Shown: positions 33,461 through 41,799, numbered from the stretch's first letter. The stretch is DNA of 64,000 bases from an uncultured Eubacteriales bacterium (GCA_958421945.1 CATZMZ010000006.1:1-64000), one strand, 5' to 3'. Numbers and translations are program-made. Notes: generated by a model from the letters alone, not told the origin.

Positions 33461-34848
33461 GTTATTTGAAAGAAAATTTTTTATTGACAAACAAGACGGC
33501 GGAAAAGCTGTATTTCGATTATGCGAAAGATATGCCGATATTCGATTATCATTGCCATTTGCCCGAAAAGCAAATTCTTGAAAACAAGGAATTTGGCGAT
33601 ATTTTCGAGGTATGGCTGGGCGGCGACCATTATAAGTGGAGATTGATGCGTAATTACGGCGTTGACGAGGAATATATTACGGGCAACAAAAGCAATAAAG
33701 AAAAATTTATCGCTTACTGCTCCACTCTCGGCACGGCGTTCGGAAATCCGCTTTACCACTGGTCGCAATGCGAGTTAAAAGAGTTTTTTAACTGCGAAAT
33801 CGAAATCAACGCCGAAAACGCGGAAACTATCTGGGAATGGTGCAACGATTATATCAGGCTTAACCATATCACGCCGCAAAAGCTTATCGAAGCTTCCAAC
33901 GTTAAGTATATTTTTACCACTAACGAGATTTTCGACGATTTAACGACTTTCCGCAAAATTGCCGAGAAAAATTATAAATTCAAGGTTATACCCGCATTCC
34001 GCGCCGATAAAATCATGAACGTTGCGGCGAAAGGTTATCCGGAATTTATCGCGAAGCTTCAAGCGTTGACATTTGAGATTAAGGGAATAGACGATTTGGA
34101 AAAAGCCGTAGAGGAAAGGCTTAAAAGTTTTATCGCGGTCGGCACTACCGCGGCGGACGTCGCGCTGGAAAAGGTTTGCGCAGTTGCGGATAAAGCGGAT
34201 GCAGACAAAGTTTTCAAAAAGGCACTATCGGGCGGCGCGCTCACCGAAAACGAGGAGGAACTTTTCAAAGGATATTTCACTTATTTCCTTATGAAAACCT
34301 ACGCAAAATACGATATCAGAACGGAACTGCACGTGGGCGCGATGAGAAACAACAACGCGGTTATGCTCGAAAAACTCGGACTTGACACCGGTTACGACAG
34401 CATTTCGGACGATAACAGCATAAAGCTTATGTCTCGTTTGTTCGATAAACTCAATAGCGAAAATTCGCTTCCGTGCGTAATCGTGTTCAATCTTAACCCC
34501 AAAATGAATTCGGAAATCATGACGCTTATCGGCTGTTTCCAAAGTCGGGAGGCAAGGGGAAAACTTCAATACGGACCCGCCTGGTGGTTTTTGGATAATA
34601 AAGTCGGCATGGAAAAGCACTTGCAGGATTTAACAGCGACGGGGCATATCGGCGCGTTCGTCGGAATGCTTACCGACAGCCGCTCGTTCCTTTCGTATCC
34701 GCGCCACCATTATTTCAGAAGAATTCTCTGTAATTATTTGGGAACGCTTATCGAAAACGGCGAGATGACCTCCGATTTGCAGCTCGTCGGCAACGTTGTT
34801 AAGGATATTTCCTTTAACAATTCGGTTAAATATTTTAAGCTTGTTTGA
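33457..34848 (+). CDS. uxaC: Glucuronate (uronate) isomerase
   Basis: Isomerises D-glucuronate to D-fructuronate and D-galacturonate to D-tagaturonate, the first step of hexuronate breakdown. Family blocks of the 463-residue protein: FDYHCHLPEKQI (about 25, metal-binding His pair), LGGDHYKWRLMR (about 50), TELHVGAMRNNN (about 289, catalytic region) and the C-terminal MLTDSRSFLSYPRHHYFRRILC. With uxaB broken, its galacturonate branch would stall at tagaturonate unless another reductase exists. Confidence 0.95.
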   Translation: MSYLKENFLLTNKTAEKLYFDYAKDMPIFDYHCHLPEKQILENKEFGDIFEVWLGGDHYKWRLMRNYGVDEEYITGNKSNKEKFIAYCSTLGTAFGNPLYHWSQCELKEFFNCEIEINAENAETIWEWCNDYIRLNHITPQKLIEASNVKYIFTTNEIFDDLTTFRKIAEKNYKFKVIPAFRADKIMNVAAKGYPEFIAKLQALTFEIKGIDDLEKAVEERLKSFIAVGTTAADVALEKVCAVADKADADKVFKKALSGGALTENEEELFKGYFTYFLMKTYAKYDIRTELHVGAMRNNNAVMLEKLGLDTGYDSISDDNSIKLMSRLFDKLNSENSLPCVIVFNLNPKMNSEIMTLIGCFQSREARGKLQYGPAWWFLDNKVGMEKHLQDLTATGHIGAFVGMLTDSRSFLSYPRHHYFRRILCNYLGTLIENGEMTSDLQLVGNVVKDISFNNSVKYFKLV

Positions 34849-34913
34849 TATTTAACCGTTATTACGGACAAAAAGAAAGCGATTATAAAACAATCGGTTT
34901 ATCAGTATTTAAG

Positions 34914-34952
34914 CACAGCCGCCGCAAGCATAATTTGCTTGCGGCGGCTGTG
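34914..34952. other. Strong hairpin after uxaC
   Basis: Perfect 17-bp stem, 34914-34930 with 34936-34952, loop TAATT. There is no T run on the plus strand, so it may act as a 3'-end stabiliser or a weak terminator. Nothing else is seen between uxaC and 35093. Confidence 0.65.
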
Positions 34953-35093
34953 TGTCGTAGAAGGTTTGGTTTAAGCGTAATTATAAGCCGGATAAAAGCC
35001 GATAAAAATTCAAAGCTCGTTATAAATTTTAAGGCTGCCTTGGATTCTAAGCGGCTAAAAGCTTCGTTGATTAAAGCTTAAAAGCCGATACAA

Positions 35094-35381
35094 TTAAGCT
35101 TTTTCGGCAATCAGTTCTATTTTGTCGTATTTCTTGTTGACAAAATAAACGACAATATTAAGCGAAACGATTAAAAGATTAAGCAAATACATGGCGAAAA
35201 CGAAGTTAAACTGTCTGCCTATGATTTTTGCCGTTATTCCCGCGACGTAACCCACGATGATAAGGAGGGTGAATTGAAGGTTCATTCCCTTTGCGGTTTT
35301 CGCTTTAATGTTTTTGATAAGCGAGATAGGCCACGAAAGCCCGAAGCAAATAAGCATAACTGTTTCACATAAATTCATCAT
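35094..35381 (-). CDS. SemiSWEET-like PQ-loop transporter
   Basis: 95 residues with three hydrophobic helices (about 6-22, 38-55, 62-85), the size and layout of a SemiSWEET half-transporter, which works as a dimer to move sugars or small solutes. The first helix and loop (FGLSWPISLIKNIKAKTAKGMN) resemble the PQ-loop repeat, including a proline in the loop helix. The ribosome site AGGTGA is 6 nt upstream of ATG 35381. It is transcribed away from a lysR gene with overlapping promoters, so that regulator probably controls it. The solute is unknown. Confidence 0.65.
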   Translation of the reverse strand: MMNLCETVMLICFGLSWPISLIKNIKAKTAKGMNLQFTLLIIVGYVAGITAKIIGRQFNFVFAMYLLNLLIVSLNIVVYFVNKKYDKIELIAEKA

Positions 35382-35415
35382 AATAATTCACCTGCGTTTT
35401 TTTATTTACACCTAC

Positions 35416-35482
35416 ATTATACACTTGACAAATGCTTTTGTCTAATATATAATTTCTATGGAAACGATAGGCTGTGCCTATC
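35416..35482. promoter_or_regulatory. Overlapping divergent promoters and palindromic operator
   Basis: For lysR: perfect consensus TTGACA (35425-35430), 17-nt spacer, TATAAT (35448-35453). For the transporter on the minus strand: TAGACA, 17-nt spacer, TATAAT (35421-35416). The palindrome GATAGGC-TGT-GCCTATC (35466-35482) sits just past the lysR start of transcription and suits a repressor or autoregulatory LysR site. Confidence 0.75.
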
Positions 35483-35512
35483 AATAAAAACTAGGGAAAT
35501 CGTAATAAGAAA

Positions 35513-36412
35513 ATGGAATTCACTCAATTAAAATTTTTTCTCGAGGTGGCTAAAAGTCAGCACGTTACCAAAAGCGCGGAAACGTTGCACGTTTCGCAAC
35601 CGTCCTTAACGCAATCGCTGCATAAGCTTGAAGACGAGCTGGAAGTTCCGCTTTTTCTACATAAGGGTAGAAACGTATATTTAAGCGAATACGGCAAGAT
35701 TTTATACGAGCGGCTTTTGCCTGTTATGACGGAGCTCGATAACATTCCTTACGAGTTAAAAAAGCAGGCAAAACTCGGCAACGAAACGATTAAAATAAAC
35801 GTTCTTGCCGTTTCCGCGCTCGTTACCGAGGCGATAATCAAGTACCGAAAAAACAAAAACGTATTAAATTTTCAGGTTTTGCAAAGCGCAAATTCGGAAA
35901 ACTGCGATTTAGAGATTTCGACAAAACACGGGGAAAGACAAGGCGAAACGGAAACGGATAGCCAAAAAATTTTTTCCTGCTCAGAGAAAATTTATCTTGC
36001 CGTGCCGAAAGTGGAAAAATACGAGAATAAAACCCACATATCTTTAACGGAGGTTATGGACGAGGGATTTATTTGTTTGTTTGGTTCAAAGCAGTTTCGT
36101 TCGTTATGCGATAAAATTTGCCGACATATCGGGTTTAAGCCGAACATAATCTTCGAAAGCGACAATCCCGCCGCGGTAATAAATATGATAGGCGCGAATA
36201 TCGGGGTAGGTTTTTATCCGCAGTTTTCGTGGGGGAAAGCGCAAAGCGAGCATATCAAGCTTTTAGAAATCACGGACGCGCCCTTTTACAGAGATATCGT
36301 CGTAACGGCAAATCTTGCAAAAACCAACAACGAGCATCTTCTTGATTTTTACGAGTTTTTGGTAAAATTTATAAAAACGAAGCACAAACAGTCGGAAAAG
36401 TTTAACGTCTGA
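35513..36412 (+). CDS. LysR-family transcriptional regulator
   Basis: 299 residues. The N-terminal winged helix (MEFTQLKFFLEVAKSQHVTKSAETLHVSQPSLTQSLHKLEDELEVPLF, shown in part by FLEVA, VSQPSLTQSLHKLE) is textbook LysR, followed by a periplasmic-binding-like effector domain from about 90. It is divergent from a SemiSWEET-like gene, its probable target. The effector is unknown. Confidence 0.9.
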   Translation: MEFTQLKFFLEVAKSQHVTKSAETLHVSQPSLTQSLHKLEDELEVPLFLHKGRNVYLSEYGKILYERLLPVMTELDNIPYELKKQAKLGNETIKINVLAVSALVTEAIIKYRKNKNVLNFQVLQSANSENCDLEISTKHGERQGETETDSQKIFSCSEKIYLAVPKVEKYENKTHISLTEVMDEGFICLFGSKQFRSLCDKICRHIGFKPNIIFESDNPAAVINMIGANIGVGFYPQFSWGKAQSEHIKLLEITDAPFYRDIVVTANLAKTNNEHLLDFYEFLVKFIKTKHKQSEKFNV

Positions 36413-37001
36413 TAAAGAATTTTAATCCGTCAATTTTTGTTAATAAATAGATAATCGCACCCGTAAGATTTTTGACTTATAAAAACGCCATTCATATGCG
36501 GTAATACTTTTTTATTTTTTCCAACAATTCGGAGGGGTTGTATTGCAATAAAATACTTAATATTTACGGCAATATAATAAACGTAATGCCTACCTTTATA
36601 AAAGAGGTTAATCTACCATTCGTTTCTTACGATTATTATCCGTCAAAAGCTATTTTCTCCACGGCATAAACGCGTAATTATCTTCCAAACAGCATTAAAA
36701 ACGCTTCGAGAATTGTAAGTTAAAGCTTGAATACAAGTTTATAATGAGATGATTAAACGGCAGCAAAAACATTAAACCTCGTCCCGAACCGTGAATACGG
36801 TTCGGGGCGAACTCTTTTGGCACGCAGAACGGGCAAATTTGCAATGCAAATTTTCTCCTAATTCAAATCCCTTAAATTTAAAATGTAATTCCCGACCGAA
36901 AATCGGTCGGGAACAATGGTGCACCAAGGCATTTCAAATCCGAACATAAAAGCTTTTAAATGTCAATACGATATGGATATATTTATAAAAAATAGATATT
37001 A
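36413..37001. other. Gene-free stretch with two hairpin modules
   Basis: No convincing gene in 589 bp. From 36783 it holds two similar modules. Module 1: hairpin CCCGAACCGT / ACGGTTCGGG (36783-36806), then TTTTGGCACGCAG, a palindrome AAATTTGCA-A-TGCAAATTT (36835-36853), then TTCAAATCCC. Module 2: hairpin CCCGACCGA / TCGGTCGGG (36891-36911), then TGGTGCACCAAGG, then TTCAAATCC. The TTCAAATCC pieces resemble a tRNA T arm, but no tRNA folds. The first 370 bp show nothing. The stretch borders the accessory segment that ends at the recombinase. Confidence 0.5.
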
Positions 37002-37031
37002 AAAACGGCAGATTTTTGAATCCGCCGTTTT
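37002..37031 (-). terminator. Terminator of the accessory two-gene unit
   Basis: AAAACGGCAGAT (37002-37013) pairs with the block 37020-37031 (one G-U on the minus strand), followed on the minus strand by TTTAAT. Confidence 0.7.
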
Positions 37032-37036
37032 AGAAA

Positions 37037-37411
37037 CTAAATTATTATATAACAAGGACATTTATCGTGTATTGATTTTTCTAAAACAAACCTAAAAATC
37101 ATCATAATAAAAGTCCCATCGCAATTATGCCACCCCGTATAATCAGGGAAAACTTTATTCTTTATATCAACGATATGTTTTGTATAAAGCTTTTCACGGA
37201 TCAGATTATTTGATATTATATAGTCATAAATTTTGTTAATTAAATCAACGGATATAGTCATGTCCGTATTCTTTCTCTTATACGTAATATATCCATTTTC
37301 TATCTTTGAAATGACGCTTGTTCCGTTTCTTGGATTGCAATTATAAGGTGATTTATTAAAATCATTTTTAAAATTTGCAATTTTATAAGTTTTGTTACAA
37401 ATTATTATCAT
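37037..37411 (-). CDS. AT-rich hypothetical protein of the accessory segment
   Basis: 124 residues, family not recognised. ATG 37411 has AGGAG 8 nt upstream; a GTG at 37420 overlaps that ribosome site and is rejected. The protein is rich in Ile, Asn, Lys and Tyr, with three Cys near the ends (CNKTYK at the start, DKCPCYIII at the end) and no membrane segment or known motif. Base use is clearly more AT-rich than in the neighbouring housekeeping genes, which points to horizontal origin. It follows the next gene upstream (37446-37808) by 34 bp and probably shares its transcript. Confidence 0.55.
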   Translation of the reverse strand: MIIICNKTYKIANFKNDFNKSPYNCNPRNGTSVISKIENGYITYKRKNTDMTISVDLINKIYDYIISNNLIREKLYTKHIVDIKNKVFPDYTGWHNCDGTFIMMIFRFVLEKSIHDKCPCYIII

Positions 37412-37445
37412 AAAAATCACTCCTACTTATACTTCAACTTCTTTC

Positions 37446-37808
37446 TCAAATATGACTTTTAGATAAATTATTGTTTTTGCCGCTTACCTTAATAATTTTT
37501 TGCAATTCTTGAATGATTTTACTTGTTTCAATGTCATATTCAAACGATAAAGAATTTTTTAATGAATATTTATCATTAGCTTGATTAATAACATGGTTAA
37601 ACGAGTTGTAAATTTTTTTAATACTTTCTATTAGAAATTTCCTATCGGTTAAAGAACAACAATTGTATTCTTCTATAAAAGCAAGAGCCTCAGCATATAT
37701 TGTATAACGCGGACTTTCTTTTACAAATTTACAAACAGCCTTGCCTTCTTTTATATGTAGTTCATCCACTCCAACTAAATAACAAAAAATTTTTTCAATC
37801 TCACTCAT
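37446..37808 (-). CDS. AT-rich hypothetical protein of the accessory segment
   Basis: 120 residues, not recognised. It looks largely alpha-helical and acidic at the N terminus (MSEIEKIFCYLVGVDELHI) and ends in a basic, Ser/Asn-rich tail. AAAGGA precedes ATG 37808. It is the first gene of a pair with 37037-37411. Small paired genes beside a recombinase are often cargo such as toxin-antitoxin or immunity modules, but nothing here shows that. Confidence 0.55.
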   Translation of the reverse strand: MSEIEKIFCYLVGVDELHIKEGKAVCKFVKESPRYTIYAEALAFIEEYNCCSLTDRKFLIESIKKIYNSFNHVINQANDKYSLKNSLSFEYDIETSKIIQELQKIIKVSGKNNNLSKSHI

Positions 37809-37895
37809 GTTTCTTTTCCTTTTTATTTTTATTACTTTAAATAACTCTATATCTTGAATAAAGCTTTTTTAAGTATGGAAACAATAGATGTTTTT

Positions 37896-39398
37896 TTACC
37901 AAGCAACTTCTATTAATTCTAAACTTAAGTTATTGTTTGAATCAAATAGTTCATTAATAGGAATATCTATAGAGATTGAATAAGACGTTTCCGCGACAAA
38001 ACTTTCTCCTTCAGCAACAGAAATGCTTGTTATTGTTCCACTTGCTAAAACTGTATTACCGTCTTTTATTTTATAATTAAATTTAACTTTATGCGAAGTT
38101 CCATAATAGTCATAGGTTTTCCTTCCACTAATATAAATCATTATAGAAGCACCATCAGATGTTAAATTTTTGATTTTAACTTCAACATTGTTTATGATAA
38201 CGGTTGTATGAACAAAGTTAGGGAAATACGCATTTCCGCCTGTAGACCAATTGCAAAATTCGTAAGGGGTTGATGGGATATCTATATTTATTTTTATGTT
38301 GCACTCATTGAATGCATTACTTGAAATAGTTGCAGTGGCGTTTTGGAATTTGATACTAGTAAGTGTGTTACATCCCGAAAAAGCATTTCCTTGTATAGTT
38401 TTTAAATTAATTGGAAAATCAACACTTTCTAATGATTTACAACCAGCAAAAGCATAAGGGTAGATGTTCTCTAAGGTAGCAGGCAAATCAATATTGTTTA
38501 TAGAAGTGCAACAATAAAAAGCATAAGCCCCAATATTTTTGACCTTAGGCATAACTATTTCTTCCAATGAAGAACAATACGCAAAAGAAGCATGATTAAT
38601 ACCTCTTATAGTATCAGGCAATACGACTTTCTTTATTGTTGAATTATTAGAAAATGCATCCATAACATATTGATAATTTATTGTTTTACCCGACCCAATT
38701 AATAGAACGGGTTTTCCGTTGTAACTAGAAGGCACTGTTACAACTGTTTCAGTTCCTTTATATGCAATTAAAGCATACCCTGTATCATACTCTTCAAACA
38801 CAAAAATCTCTTCAACTGTAACTTCACAAGTTGCAGTTTTATTATTGCTTGTTTTAACAGTAATTGTGGCTGAGCCCGCAGATTTTGCCATTACTATCCC
38901 ATTTGATACAGTAGCAACGGAAGTATTAGAACTACTCCAAGTCACGTTTTTATCCGTTGCGTTACTTGGACTTATGGTCGCAGATAATGAAAGCGTATCA
39001 CCAACTTCGATTGTTGCACTCGTTTGATTAAGAGTTACTGAATTTGCCGCGATGGTTTTTGGATTTACAGTTACATAGCAAGTTGCAGTTTTATTATTGC
39101 TTGTTTTAACAGTAATTGTGGCTGAGCCCGCAGATTTTGCCATTACTATCCCATTTGATACAGTAGCAACGGAAGTATTAGAACTACTCCAAGTCACGTT
39201 TTTATCCGTTGCGTTACTTGGACTTATGGTCGCAGATAATGAAAGCGTATCACCAACTTCAATTGTTACACTCGTTTGATTAAGCTGAATTGAAGTCGCT
39301 GCAGTGATAGTGTCTTTACTCCCACAACTGGAAAGACCAAATAGACACATAATCATAGCTGCAAGTGTTAACATATGGATTAAAATTCTTTTTGCCAT
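37896..39398 (-). CDS. Surface lipoprotein with two Big_2 domains and BspA-type repeats
   Basis: 500 residues. The signal peptide ends in lipobox GLSSC, with Cys near residue 25, so it is lipid-anchored outside the membrane. Two bacterial immunoglobulin-like (Big_2) domains follow (about 36-115 and 120-195), each with SVTIEVGDTLSLSATISP. The middle (about 250-370) contains BspA-type leucine-rich repeats (for example IGAYAFYCCTSINNIDLPATLENI). The C-terminal beta-rich region is unassigned. ATG 39398 has GGAG at 7 nt. Such proteins usually mediate adhesion to surfaces or host proteins. The gene is AT-rich like its accessory neighbours, and the two Big_2 domains are almost identical in DNA. Confidence 0.85.
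   Translation of the reverse strand: MAKRILIHMLTLAAMIMCLFGLSSCGSKDTITAATSIQLNQTSVTIEVGDTLSLSATISPSNATDKNVTWSSSNTSVATVSNGIVMAKSAGSATITVKTSNNKTATCYVTVNPKTIAANSVTLNQTSATIEVGDTLSLSATISPSNATDKNVTWSSSNTSVATVSNGIVMAKSAGSATITVKTSNNKTATCEVTVEEIFVFEEYDTGYALIAYKGTETVVTVPSSYNGKPVLLIGSGKTINYQYVMDAFSNNSTIKKVVLPDTIRGINHASFAYCSSLEEIVMPKVKNIGAYAFYCCTSINNIDLPATLENIYPYAFAGCKSLESVDFPINLKTIQGNAFSGCNTLTSIKFQNATATISSNAFNECNIKINIDIPSTPYEFCNWSTGGNAYFPNFVHTTVIINNVEVKIKNLTSDGASIMIYISGRKTYDYYGTSHKVKFNYKIKDGNTVLASGTITSISVAEGESFVAETSYSISIDIPINELFDSNNNLSLELIEVAW
38827..39284. repeat. Near-identical 206-bp direct repeat within the lipoprotein gene
   Basis: 38827-39032 and 39079-39284 match at 204 of 206 positions by eye, with a 252-bp period. 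Each encodes one Big_2 domain, which suggests recent tandem duplication or ongoing gene conversion. Confidence 0.9.
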
Positions 39399-39598
39399 AA
39401 ACAAACTCCAAGTAAAAAATAAATGAACATTAAAAATTTATAAATTACGCCGATTAACATAATCTATGTGCTAATAAAAAACTATTTACATTAGATATTA
39501 ATGTTTGTGTAAATTTTTTTGCCGTTATACTACAAAACCACTTGATAAAATCGACAAAAAGTACTATAATATCTACAAAGATTATGTTATTCTATGTA

Positions 39599-39628
39599 GA
39601 AAACGGCGAGAGAGTTCTCGCCGTTTTC
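39599..39628. terminator. Terminator after the integrase gene
   Basis: GAAAACGGCGAGA (39599-39611) / TCTCGCCGTTTTC (39616-39628), loop GAGT. The rest of 39405-39645 is AT-rich promoter-like sequence for the lipoprotein gene. Confidence 0.8.
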
Positions 39629-39645
39629 TTATGTTTTTAGCGTAT

Positions 39646-40557
39646 TTATAACAGTAATTTCCCAAGTCTATTCATCATTTCCGTTTTGTGCTCAAGCATA
39701 GAGTGGGCGTAGCGTTTTAAGGTTATCGTAGGGTTTTTATGCCCTAAAATTTCGGATAGCGTTTTAATATCCATTCCGCACTCTAAAGCGCGCGTTGCAA
39801 ACGTATGACGAAGAGAGTGAAAGCCTTTATGCGGTAATTTTAAACGTTTTAATAATAGTTCAAAACTCTTTTGATAGGAGCGAACCTGTGCACCATGTAC
39901 GCGTTCACTACAAACAACATAGTTTCCGGTTGACGATTTCTTATACTCTCTTAATCGTGAAAGCAGTTGCTTGGGTAAAGGAATAACACGTTCTGAAAAG
40001 TCCGTTTTCGGCGTGTCTATAACCTTAACGTATTTACCGTTTTCCCAACTATCGTGACAAGATTTAGAGACATTTATAATACCTTTTTGTAAATCTACGT
40101 CATCCCACGTAAGAGATAGAAGTTCGCCAATACGTAAACCCGTGTAAAGACAAAGTACCACGCCGAACAATTTATTTTTCTTCTTTTCAAAGATAAATTG
40201 CTCGATTTTTCGTTGCTCTTCTTTAGAAAAACAATCTACTTGTTTTTCTCGCCCCTTAGGACGCACGATAGCCATTGTAAACTCTTTGTCCGTTACACCA
40301 AGTAATACTGCTCGGCGCAAAGAAGATTTAAGCACAGATATAATGCCGTTTACGGTGTTTGCAGATAGACCTTTTTCGGATAAATTCACGGTAAAGCGCT
40401 GCAAAACGGTTGCCGTTAAATCGCTAAGTTCAAACTCTCCAAGCGCAGGGAGTATATGTAGTTCTATTTGCCTTTGATACTTTTTGTACGTTCTAATTTT
40501 CGTAGTGGGCTTGACGTACAAAGCAAGCCAATCAACTAGCCAATTTTTATATTTCAT
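39646..40557 (-). CDS. Tyrosine recombinase / phage-type integrase
   Basis: 303-residue site-specific recombinase. The N-terminal core-binding domain (about 5-95) starts almost at once, without the arm-binding AP2 domain of many ICE integrases. Catalytic residues: Arg in TGLRIGELLSLTW (about 139), Lys after the beta hairpin (about 178), HSLRHTFATRAL (about 246, His and Arg), GHKNPTITLKRYAH (about 269, His and nucleophile Tyr). AAAGGAG precedes the ATG. The gene starts about 210 bp from the 3' end of a tRNA-Leu gene, a typical attachment target, and with the AT-rich genes to its left it marks a small integrated element or its remnant. Confidence 0.92.
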   Translation of the reverse strand: MKYKNWLVDWLALYVKPTTKIRTYKKYQRQIELHILPALGEFELSDLTATVLQRFTVNLSEKGLSANTVNGIISVLKSSLRRAVLLGVTDKEFTMAIVRPKGREKQVDCFSKEEQRKIEQFIFEKKKNKLFGVVLCLYTGLRIGELLSLTWDDVDLQKGIINVSKSCHDSWENGKYVKVIDTPKTDFSERVIPLPKQLLSRLREYKKSSTGNYVVCSERVHGAQVRSYQKSFELLLKRLKLPHKGFHSLRHTFATRALECGMDIKTLSEILGHKNPTITLKRYAHSMLEHKTEMMNRLGKLLL

Positions 40558-40714
40558 AATATCTCCTTTAATGTAATTAAAAACACACTTATCTTCGCTT
40601 TACGTAGTATAGTGTGCTATACTTTTTTATTAAAATCAATATAATATGACGGCTAAAATAAAAAAAGGCAGGAACGTAAATTCCTACCGTTATAATGATT
40701 AAAGAGTAAAAGTA

Positions 40715-40755
40715 AATCCGAACCATTCACTCGTTATAAGTATTTGGTTCGGATT
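40715..40755 (-). terminator. Terminator of tRNA-Leu(TAG)
   Basis: AATCCGAACCA (40715-40725) pairs with TGGTTCGGATT (40745-40755). On the minus strand it is followed by TACTTTTACT. Confidence 0.7.
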
Positions 40756-40764
40756 ATACTGATT

Positions 40765-40847
40765 TGGTGCGGATAAAGGGATTTGAACCCCCACGGTTGC
40801 CCACCAGATCCTAAGTCTGGCGCGTCTGCCAGTTCCGCCATATCCGC
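40765..40847 (-). tRNA. tRNA-Leu(TAG)
   Basis: Class II tRNA with acceptor GCGGATA / TATCCGC, anticodon stem CCAGA / TCTGG around loop CTTAGGA (anticodon TAG), a long variable arm and encoded CCA. Its 3' end faces the recombinase gene. Confidence 0.95.
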
Positions 40848-41149
40848 TTAATTTCTTCTGTTTATAGGAGAGGAGCTGCCTTCGATATGCTTTGTCCGCT
40901 CCTTTTTTATCCAAACTTACAGCTTCTCTTTAATGTCGTTTTAAAAAGTTTCTTTATATCGTTTTTTATAATGCGTTATAAGTGAATTCTATTTTTTTTA
41001 CGACGCATAATAAATACCAACTCGGCTTAAATTAAACGAAAAAATAAAATAGCTTAAAATAAAAACGCGTTGTCGGATAAATATAGGTGCGGTGAAATTG
41101 CAAAAACGGTTAAAACTAAAAAACAAGCGTGTTTTTCGATAAAAAAATA
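40848..41149. other. Gap between tRNA-Leu genes
   Basis: AT-rich, with no gene, repeat or stable hairpin that I can support. Confidence 0.5.
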
Positions 41150-41175
41150 AAAAATCGCCGGACATAGCGATTTTT
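41150..41175 (-). terminator. Terminator of the four-tRNA unit
   Basis: AAAAATCGC (41150-41158) / GCGATTTTT (41167-41175), with a T run on the minus strand. Confidence 0.85.
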
Positions 41176-41185
41176 TTAATTTGCT

Positions 41186-41272
41186 TGGTGCCGGAGACCG
41201 GATTTGAACCGGTACGGTGTTTCCACCGAGGGATTTTAAGTCCCTTGCGTCTGCCAGTTTCGCCACTTCGGC
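41186..41272 (-). tRNA. tRNA-Leu(TAA)
   Basis: Class II tRNA: acceptor GCCGAAG / CTCCGGC with G-U pairing, anticodon stem AGGGA / TCCCT around CTTAAAA (anticodon TAA), long variable arm, CCA encoded. It is the last gene of a four-tRNA transcript. Confidence 0.94.
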
Positions 41273-41281
41273 GGTTTTTGG

Positions 41282-41352
41282 AGGCGCCACCCAGATTCGG
41301 ACTGGGGGTAAAGGTTTTGCAGACCCGTGCCTTACCACTTGGCTATGGCGCC
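41282..41352 (-). tRNA. tRNA-Cys(GCA)
   Basis: Acceptor GGCGCCA / TGGCGCC, anticodon loop CTGCAAA (anticodon GCA), and the U discriminator typical of tRNA-Cys. CCA is not encoded. Confidence 0.93.
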
Positions 41353-41389
41353 CTCCGATTACGGGGGAAAGCCCGTAATAAAAAAATGG

Positions 41390-41461
41390 AGCGGGAAACG
41401 AGATTCGAACTCGCGACATTTGCCTTGGCAAGGCAACGCTCTACCACTGAGCCATTCCCGC
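41390..41461 (-). tRNA. tRNA-Gly(GCC)
   Basis: Acceptor GCGGGAA / TTCCCGC, anticodon stem TTGCC / GGCAA around TTGCCAA (anticodon GCC), U discriminator, CCA not encoded. Confidence 0.95.
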
Positions 41462-41478
41462 ATAGATGATTGTGATTT

Positions 41479-41554
41479 TGGTGGGAACAATAGGGCTCGA
41501 ACCTATGACCCCCTGCTTGTAAGGCAGATGCTCTCCCAGCTGAGCTATGCTCCC
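41479..41554 (-). tRNA. tRNA-Val(TAC)
   Basis: Acceptor GGGAGCA / TGTTCCC, anticodon loop with TAC within CTGCCTTACAAGCAG, encoded CCA. First gene of the four-tRNA unit. Confidence 0.95.
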
Positions 41555-41573
41555 GTAACCACATTGCTGATAT

Positions 41574-41602
41574 AATATACCAAATTTATTAAGAAAATGC
41601 AA
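41574..41602 (-). promoter_or_regulatory. Promoter of the tRNA-Val/Gly/Cys/Leu unit
   Basis: Minus strand TTGCAT (41602-41597), 17-nt spacer, TATATT (41579-41574), 19 nt before tRNA-Val. Confidence 0.65.
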
Positions 41603-41769
41603 GTGTTTTTCATAGGTAAATTAAAAAAATTTTATTTTTTTTAAGATAATAGATAAGGGGGAATGTTCCGACGGGCGACCCTTATAATACATTATATATA
41701 ATAAATGAACAAAAGGTTAATAAAAAGGCAATTTTAGACTTTACGGACGCATTTGTCAATCGGTTTTGC

Positions 41770-41799
41770 TTGACTTGCGACGATTATTCGTGTTAAAAT
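41770..41799 (+). promoter_or_regulatory. Promoter of the V-type ATPase operon
   Basis: TTGACT (41770-41775), 18-nt spacer, TAAAAT (41794-41799), 45 nt before ntpF. The sequence from 41603 to 41769 is AT-rich with no other feature I can support. Confidence 0.65.

Noticed and set aside
36860..36875. TTCAAATCCCTT as the second attachment site matching tRNA-Leu
   Set aside because: It shares 12 bases with the tRNA-Leu T arm but in inverted orientation, so it cannot be the direct-repeat partner of the right end.
38845..39279. Two identical plus-strand open frames of 60 codons
   Set aside because: They are the antisense of the duplicated Big_2 domains.
40869..41040. Possible small gene or RNA between the two tRNA-Leu genes
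   Set aside because: No start with ribosome site, no stable hairpin and no promoter pair that I could support.
41185..41575. Several 60-125-codon open frames across the tRNA cluster
   Set aside because: They are translations of tRNA genes, a well-known annotation artefact; the tRNAs explain the sequence fully.
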